Assembly (NCBI RefSeq): GCF_002885955.2 | Contig: NZ_POQS01000001.1 | Span: 892,686-956,685, forward strand | DNA from: Achromobacter pulmonis | GTDB taxonomy: Bacteria; Pseudomonadota; Gammaproteobacteria; Burkholderiales; Burkholderiaceae_B | Reading direction: 5' to 3' | DNA: 64,000 nt | Shown here: one piece after another, positions 25,408-34,798 of the stretch | Layout of the letters: every line of letters starts with the position of its first letter | Position numbering within the stretch: position 1 is the first letter of the stretch | Made by a program: the position numbers and the translations under genes | The notes under the pieces: model-generated | Databases searched by the model: none | What the model saw: only the letters and a program-made list of their open reading frames with translations | What the model was told of the DNA's origin: nothing

Positions 25408-27401
25408 TTCCGGAGATCGGCCTGTTCAGCCTGATCCTGGCGCTGCTGGCGGCGCTGGCCCAGGGCATACTGCCGCTGGTGGGCGCGGCCACCGGCTGGC
25501 AGGCCGGGCTGCGGGTGGCGCGGCCGGCCGCCGTCGGGCAGTTCGGCCTGACCACGGTGGCCTTCTGCTGCCTGGCCTGGGCCTTCGTGGACAACGATTT
25601 CTCGGTGCTGTACGTGGCCGCCAATTCCCATGCCGACCTGCCCGCCGGCTACCGGTTCGCGGCGGTATGGGGCGGGCACGAGGGATCGCTGCTGCTGTGG
25701 CTGTACCTGCTGACCGCCTGGACGCTGGCGGTGGCCATGTGCAGCCGCCGGCTGCCGCTGCCTTTCGTGGGACGGGTGCTGGCCGTGATGGGCTGGATCA
25801 GCGTGGGCTTTCTGCTGTTCCTGCTGTTCCTGTCCAATCCGTTCGAACGCCTGATGCCGCCGGCCATGGCCGGGCGCGACCTGAATCCGCTGCTGCAGGA
25901 CCCGGGCATGATCGTGCATCCGCCCATGCTGTACATGGGCTATGTCGGCTTTTCCGTGGCCTTCGCCTTCGCCATCGCGGCGCTGCTGTCCGGCGAGCTG
26001 GACGCGATGTGGGCGCGCTGGGTGCGGCCGTGGACGCTGGCGGCCTGGACCTTCCTGACCGTAGGCATTCTGCTGGGCAGCGCCTGGGCCTACTACGTGC
26101 TGGGCTGGGGCGGCTGGTGGTTCTGGGACCCGGTGGAAAACGCCTCGTTCATGCCCTGGCTGGCCGGCACTGCCCTGATCCATTCGCTGATCGTGACCGA
26201 GCGCCGCGGCGCCTTCCGCAGCTGGACGGTGCTGCTGGCCATCTGCGCCTTCTCGCTCAGCATCCTGGGCACCTTCCTGGTGCGCTCGGGCGTGCTGACC
26301 TCGGTTCACGCCTTCGCGGTCGACCCGGGCCGCGGCCTGTACATACTCGGGTTCATGACCCTGATCGTGGGCGGCTCGCTGACGCTGTATGCCTGGCGCG
26401 CGCCCACGGTGGGCCTGGGCGGCGGCTTCGCCCTGCTGTCGCGGGAATCGCTGCTGCTGTCGAACAACGTGGTGCTGACGGTGGCGGCCGGCTCGGTGCT
26501 GCTGGGCACGCTGTATCCGGTGGTGCTGGACGTGCTGGAGTGGGGCAAGATCTCCATCGGCCCGCCCTACTTCGAGGCCGTGTTCGTGCCGCTGATGACG
26601 CCGGCCATCTTCCTCATGGGCGTGGGGCCGGTGGCGCGCTGGAAGCAGGCGGAACTGCCGGACCTGGGCCGGCGCCTGCGCGCGGCCTTCGCCGTCAGCG
26701 TGGCCACCGCCGTGCTGCTACCGCTGGCCATGCCCGGCCCGGCGCGGCTGGGCTCGCCCATGGTGATACTGGGGCTGTGGCTGGCGGCATGGTCGGTGGC
26801 CAGCGCCGCCGCCCATGCCTGGCAGCGCCTGACCGACGGCGACGGCCACTGGCTGCGCCGCCTGGGGCGCCAGCCGCGCGCCTGGTATGGCATGCTGCTG
26901 GCCCACGCCGGCGTGGGCATATTCATCGCCGGCGTCACGCTGGCCAACGGCTACGAGGTCAAGCAGGAACTGCGGCTGGCGCTGGGCGAGACGCGCGAGG
27001 CCGGCGGCTACCGCTTCACCTTCGCCGGCCTGGGGCCGGCCGCCGGCCCCAACTACAGCGCGCAGCGCGCGGTCTTCACGGTGACGCGCGACGGCAGGCC
27101 GGTGACCACGCTCTATCCGGAAAAGCGTCTCTACACCGTGCAGGACATGGCGCTCAGCCAGGCCGACATCGACAGCGGCTTTACCCGCGACCTCTTCGTG
27201 GCGCTGGGCGAACCGGTGGGCGATCAGGCCTGGACGGTGCGCCTGCAGGTCAAGCCTTTCATGACCTGGATCTGGTCGGGCTGCATCCTGATGGCGCTGG
27301 GCGGGCTGCTGGCGGCCGGCGACAAGCGCTACCGCCGCGCGCTGGAGGCGCAGGCGCGCATGCCCGCGCCGGTGGCCGCGCCCACCCGGGAGGGCGCCTG
27401 A
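25404..27401 (+). CDS. ccmF: Cytochrome c heme ligase component CcmF
   Basis: A 665-residue polytopic membrane protein with about fifteen hydrophobic segments. The heme-binding WWD region is [14 protein letters not shown], and conserved His residues sit in [12 protein letters not shown] and [10 protein letters not shown]. CcmF works with CcmH to attach heme to CxxCH motifs of exported apocytochromes. Its stop codon shares one base with the ccmG start. Confidence 0.95.
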   Translation: MIPEIGLFSLILALLAALAQGILPLVGAATGWQAGLRVARPAAVGQFGLTTVAFCCLAWAFVDNDFSVLYVAANSHADLPAGYRFAAVWGGHEGSLLLWLYLLTAWTLAVAMCSRRLPLPFVGRVLAVMGWISVGFLLFLLFLSNPFERLMPPAMAGRDLNPLLQDPGMIVHPPMLYMGYVGFSVAFAFAIAALLSGELDAMWARWVRPWTLAAWTFLTVGILLGSAWAYYVLGWGGWWFWDPVENASFMPWLAGTALIHSLIVTERRGAFRSWTVLLAICAFSLSILGTFLVRSGVLTSVHAFAVDPGRGLYILGFMTLIVGGSLTLYAWRAPTVGLGGGFALLSRESLLLSNNVVLTVAAGSVLLGTLYPVVLDVLEWGKISIGPPYFEAVFVPLMTPAIFLMGVGPVARWKQAELPDLGRRLRAAFAVSVATAVLLPLAMPGPARLGSPMVILGLWLAAWSVASAAAHAWQRLTDGDGHWLRRLGRQPRAWYGMLLAHAGVGIFIAGVTLANGYEVKQELRLALGETREAGGYRFTFAGLGPAAGPNYSAQRAVFTVTRDGRPVTTLYPEKRLYTVQDMALSQADIDSGFTRDLFVALGEPVGDQAWTVRLQVKPFMTWIWSGCILMALGGLLAAGDKRYRRALEAQARMPAPVAAPTREGA

Positions 27402-27922
27402 TGCTGCGTTACCTGCTGCCGCTGGCCGCTTTCCTGGCGATGGCCGTGTTCCTGGCGATGGGGCTGTCGCGCGATCCGCGCGCGGTGCCCTCGGTCCTGA
27501 TAGACAAGCCGGCCCCGGCCATCGGCCTGCCGGTGCTGCTGGCGCCGGACCGGAAACTGGACGTGCAGGCGCTGCGCGGGCAGGTCTGGCTGCTGAACGT
27601 GTGGGCGTCGTGGTGCGGCCCCTGCCGCGACGAACTGCCGGTGCTGCGCGAGGTCTCGCAGCGCCACGGCATCCCCCTGTACGGCCTGAACTACAAGGAC
27701 AAGCCGGACGACGCCACCGCCTGGCTGGCGCGCAACGGCAACCCGTACATCGCCTCGGCCAGCGACGCCGACGGCCGCATCGGCATCGAGTACGGCGTGT
27801 ACGGCGTGCCGGAGACTTTCGTGATCGACAAGCAAGGACGCATCCGCTACAGGCAGCTCGGCCTCATCACGCCCGAGATCTGGAGCGCCCGCATGCTGCC
27901 CGTGATCGAGGCGCTGCAATGA
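27401..27922 (+). CDS. ccmG: Thiol:disulfide interchange protein CcmG (DsbE)
   Basis: A 173-residue membrane-tethered thioredoxin with an N-terminal helix and active site WCGPC (Cys72, Cys75). The GVYGVPETFVID segment carries the cis-proline and acidic substrate-selecting residues of CcmG. It reduces apocytochrome heme-site cysteines directly or through CcmH. It overlaps ccmH by four bases. Confidence 0.94.
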   Translation: MLRYLLPLAAFLAMAVFLAMGLSRDPRAVPSVLIDKPAPAIGLPVLLAPDRKLDVQALRGQVWLLNVWASWCGPCRDELPVLREVSQRHGIPLYGLNYKDKPDDATAWLARNGNPYIASASDADGRIGIEYGVYGVPETFVIDKQGRIRYRQLGLITPEIWSARMLPVIEALQ

Positions 27923-28389
27923 AGGCGGCGGCCATGCTCGCGGCGCTGGCGCTGGTCCTGGCGCAGGCGCAGGCGCAGGCCCAGGTCCAGGCCCCGGCAG
28001 CGGCCGCGCCGGCGCTGTCGGCCGAACAGGAGCAGCGCGCCGACAAGCTGGCGCACGGCCTGCGCTGCCTGGTGTGCCAGAACCAGACCCTGGCCGAATC
28101 CAACGCGCCGCTGGCGCAGGACATGCGCGACCTGATCCGCGGCCAGCTGGCCGCCGGCAGGACCGATGCGCAGATCATGCGTTTCTTCGAGGAGCGCTAC
28201 GGCGACTTCGTGCGCTACGACCCGCCGTTCAAGCCGATCACCTGGCTGTTGTGGCTGGGCCCGTTCGCGCTGCTGGCGCTGGGCTTCGCCGTGCTGCTGC
28301 GCACGCTCAGGCGCCGCGCCGGCGCGCGCGCGCCGCTGACCGCCGACGAGCGCGAACGCGCCGCCCGTTTCCTGGACACCGGCTCATGA
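27919..28389 (+). CDS. ccmH: Cytochrome c maturation protein CcmH (CcmL)
   Basis: A 156-residue protein with a signal peptide that contains an AQ-repeat stretch (AQAQAQAQ), the redox motif LRCLVCQNQ (Cys50, Cys53) and a C-terminal membrane helix. It is the short CcmH form without TPR repeats; the TPR part is encoded separately by the next gene. It overlaps ccmI by four bases. Confidence 0.92.
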   Translation: MKAAAMLAALALVLAQAQAQAQVQAPAAAAPALSAEQEQRADKLAHGLRCLVCQNQTLAESNAPLAQDMRDLIRGQLAAGRTDAQIMRFFEERYGDFVRYDPPFKPITWLLWLGPFALLALGFAVLLRTLRRRAGARAPLTADERERAARFLDTGS

Positions 28390-29642
28390 CCGCGCTCTGG
28401 ATTGCCGTGCTCGTGCTGCTGCTGGCGACCCTGCTCTGCCTGATCCCGCCGCTGCTGCGCCGCGCGCCGGCGGCGCAGGCCGCCGAGGCCAGTGTGCGCG
28501 CCTTTTACCTGGCGCAGCGCGAGCAGCTGGAGCGCGACCTGAAGAACGGCAGTCTCAGCCCCGAGGCCCGGGCCCGCGCCGAAGAGGAACTGCAGCGCGA
28601 CCTGCTGCAGGACCTGGCGCTGCGCCGCAGCCGCGCCGCGCCGTGGGCCGGCCAGCGCGCCGGCGTGGCGGCCGCCTGCCTGCTGAGCGTGCTGATTCCG
28701 GTGGCGGCGGTGCTGCTTTACGGCCAGCTGGGCAATCCGCGCGCGGCGGCCAGCGCGGCCGCGGTCGTGGCCGCCGCCGAGCCGCACGCGGGCGCCTCCA
28801 ACGACGATATGGCGATGGCGATCAACGCGCTGGCCCGGCGCCTGCGGTCCGCCCCCGACGACCCCGACGGCTGGTATGTGCTGGCGCGCTCTTACGAAAC
28901 CCTGGGACGCTACAGCGACGCGGTGGCCGCCTACCGGCAGGTGCTGCGCCTGGCGCCGGACCAGCCGGCGGTGCTGGCCGACCTGGCCGACGCGCTGCTG
29001 TCGGCCAACCAGGGCGCGCCTGACGCGGAATCGATCGCCGCCGTCGCGCAGGCCCTGGCGGCCCAGCCCGACCAGCCCAAGGCCCTGGCCTTGGCCGGCA
29101 TGATGGCGCTGCGCCGCGGCGACGCGGCCGAGGCGCTGGCGCACTGGGAGCGCCTGCAGGCGCGGCTGCCGCCCGACTCGGAAGCGGCGCGCCAGATCCA
29201 ATCGAATATCGCGCAGGCGCGCGCCATGGCGACGGGTTCGCCGCCGGCCGCGGCCGCCAAGGGCGCGGCGCCGAACGCGGCCGCCGCGGCCACGGCCAAG
29301 GCCCGCATCAGCGGACGCGCCCGCATCGCCGATGCGCTGCGCGCGCAGGTCCAGCCCACCGATACCGTATTCATCCTGGCGCGGCCGGAGGACGGCCCGC
29401 GCATGCCGCTGGCGATCCTGCAGATGCAGGTCTCCGACCTGCCGCGCGATTTCGTGCTCGACGACAGCAGCGCGATGTCGCCGCAGGCGACCCTGTCGGG
29501 CGCCAGCAAGGTGCGCGTGGAGATCCGGGTAAGCCGCGCGGGCGCGGCGGCCGCCCGGCCCGGAGACCTGGGCGGCGCGCTGGCCGGCGTGGCCGTGCCC
29601 AGCGACGGCGTCGACCTGGTGGCCGATACCGTCGTGCGCTAG
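28386..29642 (+). CDS. ccmI: Cytochrome c maturation apocytochrome chaperone CcmI
   Basis: A 418-residue protein with two N-terminal membrane helices, a leucine-zipper-like cytoplasmic loop (REQLERDLKNG) and periplasmic TPR repeats (about residues 135-280, DPDGWYVLARSYETLGRYSDAVAAYRQ) that bind the C-terminus of apocytochromes. A long Ala-rich linker leads to a C-terminal domain. It ends the nap-ccm operon, two bases before the stop codon of the convergent ttrA. Confidence 0.92.
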   Translation: MTALWIAVLVLLLATLLCLIPPLLRRAPAAQAAEASVRAFYLAQREQLERDLKNGSLSPEARARAEEELQRDLLQDLALRRSRAAPWAGQRAGVAAACLLSVLIPVAAVLLYGQLGNPRAAASAAAVVAAAEPHAGASNDDMAMAINALARRLRSAPDDPDGWYVLARSYETLGRYSDAVAAYRQVLRLAPDQPAVLADLADALLSANQGAPDAESIAAVAQALAAQPDQPKALALAGMMALRRGDAAEALAHWERLQARLPPDSEAARQIQSNIAQARAMATGSPPAAAAKGAAPNAAAAATAKARISGRARIADALRAQVQPTDTVFILARPEDGPRMPLAILQMQVSDLPRDFVLDDSSAMSPQATLSGASKVRVEIRVSRAGAAAARPGDLGGALAGVAVPSDGVDLVADTVVR

Positions 29643-29644
29643 CG

Positions 29645-32600
29645 TCAGGCGCGCTCGATGCGGGCCGGCAGGCCCTGGCGCACCGCCGCGCCCGAGACCC
29701 AGTCGATCCAGACGTTGGCGTGCGCGCCGCGCGTGGCGTCGCCGAAGCCCAGGTCGTTCAGGTTCACGCCCGCGCTCAGCGCCGGATCGTGCGGCATGGG
29801 CTTGCCGTCCACGATATGCGCGCGCACGCCCAGCTCGGTATGGCCGTAGCCGTGCTCGATGCCGACCGCGCCCGGCTGGATGCCGTCGCGCAGCAGCGCC
29901 AGCCCGGTGACCGCGCCACCCGGCGTCACGATGCGCACCGGATCGCCGTTGCGCAGGCCCAGGCGCTCGCCGTCCTGGCGGTTGATCGACACCGGGTTGT
30001 GCGGATGCACCTGGCGCAGGCGGCTCACGCCGATGGACATGGAGCTCATCAGGTTGGACTTGAACGAGCTGAGCAGGAACGGCCATTCCTGCCTACCGTA
30101 TTCGGCGCGCATGTCGCGGCCGTCGGCCAGGCGCGTCGGATACCAAGTCGGACAGCCGCTGTAGCGCTCGCCGGTGAGCGAATGGTGAAAGCCCGCCAGC
30201 TCCTCGCTCCAGACCGTCAGCGGCTTGGCATAGGCCGCGCGCAGGCGGCGCGCGGCGCCCTCGCCGACCCAGGCGTCCTCCATCTTGTCGAAGCGGCCGC
30301 CGCGGCTCATCAGCATCGCGACCTGGCGCCACTCGCCCGGCTTGAGCTTTTGCTGCAGCAGGTCCTTGTAGCGGTCCACGCCGGTCAGCGCCATGTCTTC
30401 GTCGCTGGCCTCGGGCACCGGGCGGCCCGCGGCGAACGCGATATTGGCCATGCCGCGCAGGAAGAAGTCCTCGGGCGTGTCCAGCGCATACTTGCCGCCC
30501 TCCTTGTCCGAGATCGCGCCGGCGCCGAAGCCCGGCATGTCCAGCCGCTTGGCGCAGGCGATCAGGAAGGTCTCCAGGCACACCGGCTCGCCGCCGGCCG
30601 TACGCGCCACGCGCGGCTGCACGGCCGGCCAGCGCACGGTGGAGGCCTTGGCCACCACGTCGGCCCACGGCGCCGACACGCCCCAGCTTTCGTAGGTCAC
30701 GGTGTCGGGCACGATATAGTCGGCCAGCGCGTTGGTTTCGTTGATGAAGGGATTGATCGACACCGACAGCGGCAGCAGGCGCGGGTCTTTCAGCTTGTCG
30801 GCCACGACGTTGCGGAAGCCGGCGACGCCGTAGACCGGGTTGCCCATGTGGTTGAACCAGACCTTGGCGCGGTACGGATAGCCCGCCAGCGCGGAGGCCA
30901 GCATCTCGGAGCTGAGCCCGCCAGTGGCCGGATACCAGGGCGCTTCGGCCGGATAGACGGGCTGGCCGGCGGCCTGCTTGCGCTTGAATTCGCTGGACTT
31001 CTCGTACGGGAAGCGGTTGCGCGACAGCGGCACGCCCTTGGGCGCGGCGCGGTTGGCGAAGCCGGCGATGTTGTAGCGCGGCCCCGGGCCGTAGGGCGGG
31101 AACGGGCCGCCGTCCAGCAGCAGGCCGCCCTCCACGTTCAGGTTGCCCACCAGCGTGTTGAGCATGGCGATGGCGTACGCGGTATAGAAGCCCGCGCCGC
31201 TCATGGTGCCGCCGTGCGCGTCGGCCACGGCCTGCTTGCCGTGGCTGGTGAAGCGCTCGGCCAGCGAGGCGATCTTCGCGGCCGGCACGCCGCTCAGTTC
31301 GGCATACTCGTCCAGCGTCTTGCGGCGCGCTTCCTCGCGCAGCAGCGACAGCGAGGAGCGCACGCGCAGCGACTGCGGCGCGCCCTGCATGCCGGGCGCG
31401 GCCACGGCCTGGTCCACGAACAGCGCGGCCGGCACGGCCGAGGTGTGCGGCGCCAGCGTGCCGTCTTCCAGGCGCACCACGTACACGTCTTCCCACTTCT
31501 CGTCGGCGTCGGCCGGACGCGGCCAGCCCAGGTCGGCGCCGCGCAGGAAACTGCCCTGGCGCGGATGGCCTGCTTCGGCCACGACCAGGTGGGTGGCGTT
31601 GGTCCAGGCCGCCTCGCCGGCGGCCTGCATGGCGGCCGGGCCGGGCTGCGACAGCATGCGGGCGTCGAAGCGTTCGTGCTCCAGCATCCAGCGGATCATG
31701 CCCATCACCAGCGCCAGGTCGCCGGCCGGGTTGACCGGCAGCCACTCGTTGCCCGTTCCGGCCGACAGGCTGGAGGACGCGGGCAGCATGGGCGAGACGA
31801 CCACATACGAGAAGCCGCTTTCTTCCGGACGCACGCGGGCCTCGGCCAGCTGGCGCGCCTGGCGCTGGAACGGGTTGCCGGCCTGCGCCGGCGAGGTGCC
31901 GATGAACAGGCCGAAGCGCGCGTGGTCCCAGTCCGGCTTGCCATGCGGCATGCCCTTCAGGTCGCCGAGCGCGGCGCCCGCGCCCACGCGGAAGCTCTGG
32001 CCGCAGTACGAGCCGTGATTGCTGACGTTGACCGTGCCGAACGATTGCGCGGCGAAGCGCTGGATCAGCGGCGTGCGGCCTTCGTTGCCGGCATCGGTGA
32101 ACAGGAGCTGGTTGACCTTGGCGCCGTATTCCGGGTTCTGCGGGTCCAGCGGCGTCTCGCGGTCGTAGATGGCGCGCAGCCCGTCCACATGGCCTTCGCC
32201 GAACAGGTCGCCGCCTTCGCAGACCTCCTGCACCAGCTGCTCGAAGGAGATGGTCTGCCACTTGCCCGCGCCGCGCGGGCCGACCCGCTTGAGCGGCTGC
32301 AATACGCGGTAGGGGCTTTCCAGCTGCTCCAGCATGGACGAGCCGCGCGCGCAGGAAGTGGCCCGCCCTTCCAGTCCGTTGTCGCCGCCCAGCTGCGCGT
32401 AGACGTCGCGCACCGGCGTCTCCATCGCGGCCGGCTGGGTGGTGGCCAGCGGATGGTAGGGGTTGCCCGCCACCCGCAGGATGCGGTTTTGCTCGGTGTC
32501 GACGCGCAGCCGCACGCCGCACTGGGTCCAGCAGCCCAGGCAGCTGGAAGGGCTGACGGTCTGGCCCGGCTGGGCGCTCAGCGCGCCGGTCAGCGGGTCG

Positions 32601-32833
32601 ATGCGGAACTCCGGGGTCAGCGAATTGCCGCGCACGGCGTGCGCCGTGGGCGCGCCGGCCGTGCCCTGCGCCAGTCCCTTGACCGCGCGCGCCACGGTTT
32701 CGCCGTAGCCGGCCGCGAAGGCCGCCATGCCGCCGGCGACCAGGCCGCCGCGCACCATCAGTTTGCGCCGCGCTTCGTCGCGCGGCTGCTCCGGCGCTGC
32801 GCCAGGCTTGTCGTCTTTGTGTTGCTTGTCCAT
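29645..32833 (-). CDS. ttrA: Tetrathionate reductase-type molybdopterin subunit TtrA
   Basis: A 1062-residue exported molybdoenzyme of the DMSO reductase family. It has a Tat signal (RRKLMVRGG), a 4Fe-4S motif with Cys98, Cys101, Cys105 and Cys161, and a cysteine molybdenum ligand, Cys277 in SNHGSYCGQSF. Size, Cys ligand and the ttrB-ttrC-ttrA order match Salmonella tetrathionate reductase, which reduces tetrathionate to thiosulfate. Thiosulfate, polysulfide or arsenate reductase relatives are the main alternatives; arsenate reductase ArrA is less likely because of gene order. No TtrRS sensor pair lies in the window. Confidence 0.85.
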   Translation of the reverse strand: MDKQHKDDKPGAAPEQPRDEARRKLMVRGGLVAGGMAAFAAGYGETVARAVKGLAQGTAGAPTAHAVRGNSLTPEFRIDPLTGALSAQPGQTVSPSSCLGCWTQCGVRLRVDTEQNRILRVAGNPYHPLATTQPAAMETPVRDVYAQLGGDNGLEGRATSCARGSSMLEQLESPYRVLQPLKRVGPRGAGKWQTISFEQLVQEVCEGGDLFGEGHVDGLRAIYDRETPLDPQNPEYGAKVNQLLFTDAGNEGRTPLIQRFAAQSFGTVNVSNHGSYCGQSFRVGAGAALGDLKGMPHGKPDWDHARFGLFIGTSPAQAGNPFQRQARQLAEARVRPEESGFSYVVVSPMLPASSSLSAGTGNEWLPVNPAGDLALVMGMIRWMLEHERFDARMLSQPGPAAMQAAGEAAWTNATHLVVAEAGHPRQGSFLRGADLGWPRPADADEKWEDVYVVRLEDGTLAPHTSAVPAALFVDQAVAAPGMQGAPQSLRVRSSLSLLREEARRKTLDEYAELSGVPAAKIASLAERFTSHGKQAVADAHGGTMSGAGFYTAYAIAMLNTLVGNLNVEGGLLLDGGPFPPYGPGPRYNIAGFANRAAPKGVPLSRNRFPYEKSSEFKRKQAAGQPVYPAEAPWYPATGGLSSEMLASALAGYPYRAKVWFNHMGNPVYGVAGFRNVVADKLKDPRLLPLSVSINPFINETNALADYIVPDTVTYESWGVSAPWADVVAKASTVRWPAVQPRVARTAGGEPVCLETFLIACAKRLDMPGFGAGAISDKEGGKYALDTPEDFFLRGMANIAFAAGRPVPEASDEDMALTGVDRYKDLLQQKLKPGEWRQVAMLMSRGGRFDKMEDAWVGEGAARRLRAAYAKPLTVWSEELAGFHHSLTGERYSGCPTWYPTRLADGRDMRAEYGRQEWPFLLSSFKSNLMSSMSIGVSRLRQVHPHNPVSINRQDGERLGLRNGDPVRIVTPGGAVTGLALLRDGIQPGAVGIEHGYGHTELGVRAHIVDGKPMPHDPALSAGVNLNDLGFGDATRGAHANVWIDWVSGAAVRQGLPARIERA

Positions 32834-32857
32834 TGCTTCGTCTTCCAGGTTCTTGCG

Positions 32858-33910
32858 TCAGGCCGATGCCGTGCCCGGCTTGCGCGCCGGGAACAGTTCC
32901 AGGGCCCAGGTCACGGCGGCGACCAGCGCCACGCACAGGCCCAGCACGCCCACCATGCCGAGCAGGCCATCGCTGCCCCAGGGCATGTCGTACAGATAGA
33001 GGCCGGCGCCATACTTCGGCACGCCCTGCACGCTCATGAACACGACCCAGCGGAATATCCAGGCGGCGGCCAGCATGGTCAGCGCCAGCGCGGCCGAGGG
33101 CAGCGGCTCGGCCAGCGTGCGGGCCGGGCGCTGCAGCAGCGCGATGATGCAGAAGGCCGTGATCACGGCGCCCGCCAGGCTGATGCGCCAGATGGGGAAT
33201 TGCGCGAACAGGCGCAGGGCCGCGTCGAACGACGGGTCCAGCCCCAGCAGGCCCAGCAGCGCCCAGGCGCCGGCGCCCAGCGCCATCATCACCACGGCGG
33301 TCACGCTCAGGCGGCGCAGCATGTCCACCGGCAAGGCGCGCATGCCGCCGGGCAGCCAGCGGCCCATCAGGAACATGGCGCCCAGCGCGCCCAGCCAGGC
33401 GGTCAGCGCGAAGTTCACGGGCAGGAACACCGTATGCCACAGCGGCCGCGAACGCAGCACCATGACTTCGGCGCCGGTATAGACCAGGATGGACAGCGCC
33501 GACAGCGCCAGCAGCGCGGCCGTCGCGCGCAGCACGCCGACGCGGCCCCACCACCAGGCCGCGCTGAACAGCAGCGCCAGGCCCACGAAGGCCGGCAGCA
33601 GCAGCGCGCCCAGCCACATCCACGACCAGGGCGTGAGCTGGGTATAGAAATGCCAGAAGCGGCCCGGCTGGTGCAGGTCGGCCAGCAGCGACACGGGCGC
33701 GGCGATGGCGCTGACCAGCAGCACCGCCACCGCCGCCGGCAGCAGCCGGCGCGCGGAAGACCCCTCGCGCCCGAAGGCCGAGAAGGCGGCGGTCAGCGCC
33801 GTGGTGGCGCTGATGCCGATGAGGAAGAAGTACTGCACCGCCCAGGGCAGCCAGGCGGCGTCGTAGACCGGCGTGAGCAATTCGGAGATCTGCATGGATA
33901 TCCCCTTCAA
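32858..33910 (-). CDS. ttrC: NrfD/PsrC-type quinol-oxidising membrane subunit TtrC
   Basis: A 350-residue NrfD-family integral membrane protein with about nine helices and short loops. It oxidises menaquinol or ubiquinol and passes electrons to the iron-sulfur subunit TtrB. It contains no cytochrome motif. It overlaps ttrB by four bases and precedes ttrA by 24 bases. Confidence 0.87.
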   Translation of the reverse strand: MKGISMQISELLTPVYDAAWLPWAVQYFFLIGISATTALTAAFSAFGREGSSARRLLPAAVAVLLVSAIAAPVSLLADLHQPGRFWHFYTQLTPWSWMWLGALLLPAFVGLALLFSAAWWWGRVGVLRATAALLALSALSILVYTGAEVMVLRSRPLWHTVFLPVNFALTAWLGALGAMFLMGRWLPGGMRALPVDMLRRLSVTAVVMMALGAGAWALLGLLGLDPSFDAALRLFAQFPIWRISLAGAVITAFCIIALLQRPARTLAEPLPSAALALTMLAAAWIFRWVVFMSVQGVPKYGAGLYLYDMPWGSDGLLGMVGVLGLCVALVAAVTWALELFPARKPGTASA

Positions 33911-34674
33911 TGGGCGCCGGCCAGCCGCACGCCGGCCTGGCCGTCGACCTGGTGGACGAACGCATCGGGCAGGCCGATGTAATAGACGTGGGGATCGGTC
34001 TTCATCTCGGGCTTGAGCACCTTGACCTCGTCCTTGTGCTCGGCCAGCAGCCGCGAAATCGCGCTATCCGGATCGTTCAGGTCGCCGATCACGCGGGCGC
34101 CGCCCACGCAGCTTTCCACGCAGGCCGGCAGCAGGCCGGCCTCCAGCCGGTGCTCGCAGAACGTGCACTTGTCCGCGGTCTGGGTTTCGTGGTTGATGAA
34201 GCGGGCGTCGTAAGGACAGGCCTGCACGCAATACGCGCAGCCGACGCAGCGCTCGTTGTCGACCAGCACGATGCCGTCCTCGCGCTGGAACGTGGCCTGC
34301 ACCGGACAGACCGGCACGCAGGGCGGGTTGTCGCAGTGGTTGCACAGGCGCGGCAGCATCACCATCGCGGCCGGGCCGTCGTCGGGCTTGACCTCGTATT
34401 GCAGAACGGTGGTGCGGAACTGGCCGATGGGGGGCAGGTTCTCCATGGAACAGCTGACCGTACAGGATTGGCAGCCGATGCATTTGCGCATGTCCACCAC
34501 CATGCCGTAGCGCTTGCCCGCCATGCCGGGGCGGCGCGGCGGCTGCCCGTTGAGGCCGGCGGCCTCGGCATGGATGGGAATGACGGTCGCCGCCGCCCCC
34601 AGCCCGAGTAGTCCTTTGAGGAAGCCACGTTTACCCGGCAAAGGCGTTTCCGGGGGGCTGGCGGGGGGATGCAT
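33907..34674 (-). CDS. ttrB: Four-cluster iron-sulfur subunit TtrB
   Basis: A 255-residue exported ferredoxin-type subunit with 16 cysteines in four motifs: CIGCQSCTVSC, CNHCDNPPCVPVC, CVGCAYCVQAC and CTFCEH-N-CVESC. The signal peptide reads GKRGFLKGLLGLG, a Tat-like motif with Lys-Arg in place of Arg-Arg. Salmonella TtrB is known to have the same KR substitution, which supports the assignment. It is the first gene of the ttrBCA operon and lies downstream of a perfect FNR box. Confidence 0.9.
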   Translation of the reverse strand: MHPPASPPETPLPGKRGFLKGLLGLGAAATVIPIHAEAAGLNGQPPRRPGMAGKRYGMVVDMRKCIGCQSCTVSCSMENLPPIGQFRTTVLQYEVKPDDGPAAMVMLPRLCNHCDNPPCVPVCPVQATFQREDGIVLVDNERCVGCAYCVQACPYDARFINHETQTADKCTFCEHRLEAGLLPACVESCVGGARVIGDLNDPDSAISRLLAEHKDEVKVLKPEMKTDPHVYYIGLPDAFVHQVDGQAGVRLAGAH

Positions 34675-34737
34675 ACGGATTCTCCAAGCGCATAAGTGTT
34701 ACGTGAATAAACTTATCACTCGGGGTTATATAGAGGC

Positions 34738-34751
34738 TTGATATGAATCAA
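34738..34751 (-). promoter_or_regulatory. Perfect FNR/ANR box upstream of ttrBCA
   Basis: TTGAT-ATGA-ATCAA matches the FNR consensus exactly and is centred 70 bases upstream of the ttrB start. A GATAAG -10-like hexamer at about 34713-34718 (minus strand) lies close to where a class II site would need it. Anaerobic activation of ttr is predicted. Confidence 0.8.
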
Positions 34752-34753
34752 CG

Positions 34754-34782
34754 GGGGACGGATTAATCGCGAATCCGTCCCC
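34754..34782 (-). terminator. Terminator after the DNA glycosylase gene
   Basis: Perfect 11-base stem, GGGGACGGATT / AATCCGTCCCC, with a seven-base loop, 17 bases after the stop of the minus-strand glycosylase gene and directly before the FNR box. It would insulate ttr from upstream transcription. Confidence 0.65.
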
Positions 34783-34798
34783 AGAATGCCTCACCGGG

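Noticed and set aside
25667-27922. Apparent long fusion protein ending in CcmG
   Set aside because: The upstream part is a frame-shifted reading of ccmF; ccmG starts at 27401 with a membrane anchor.
29720-33982. 1420-residue open frame on the plus strand opposite ttrA and ttrC
   Set aside because: Low-complexity shadow of ttrA/ttrC, which have full sets of cofactor motifs.
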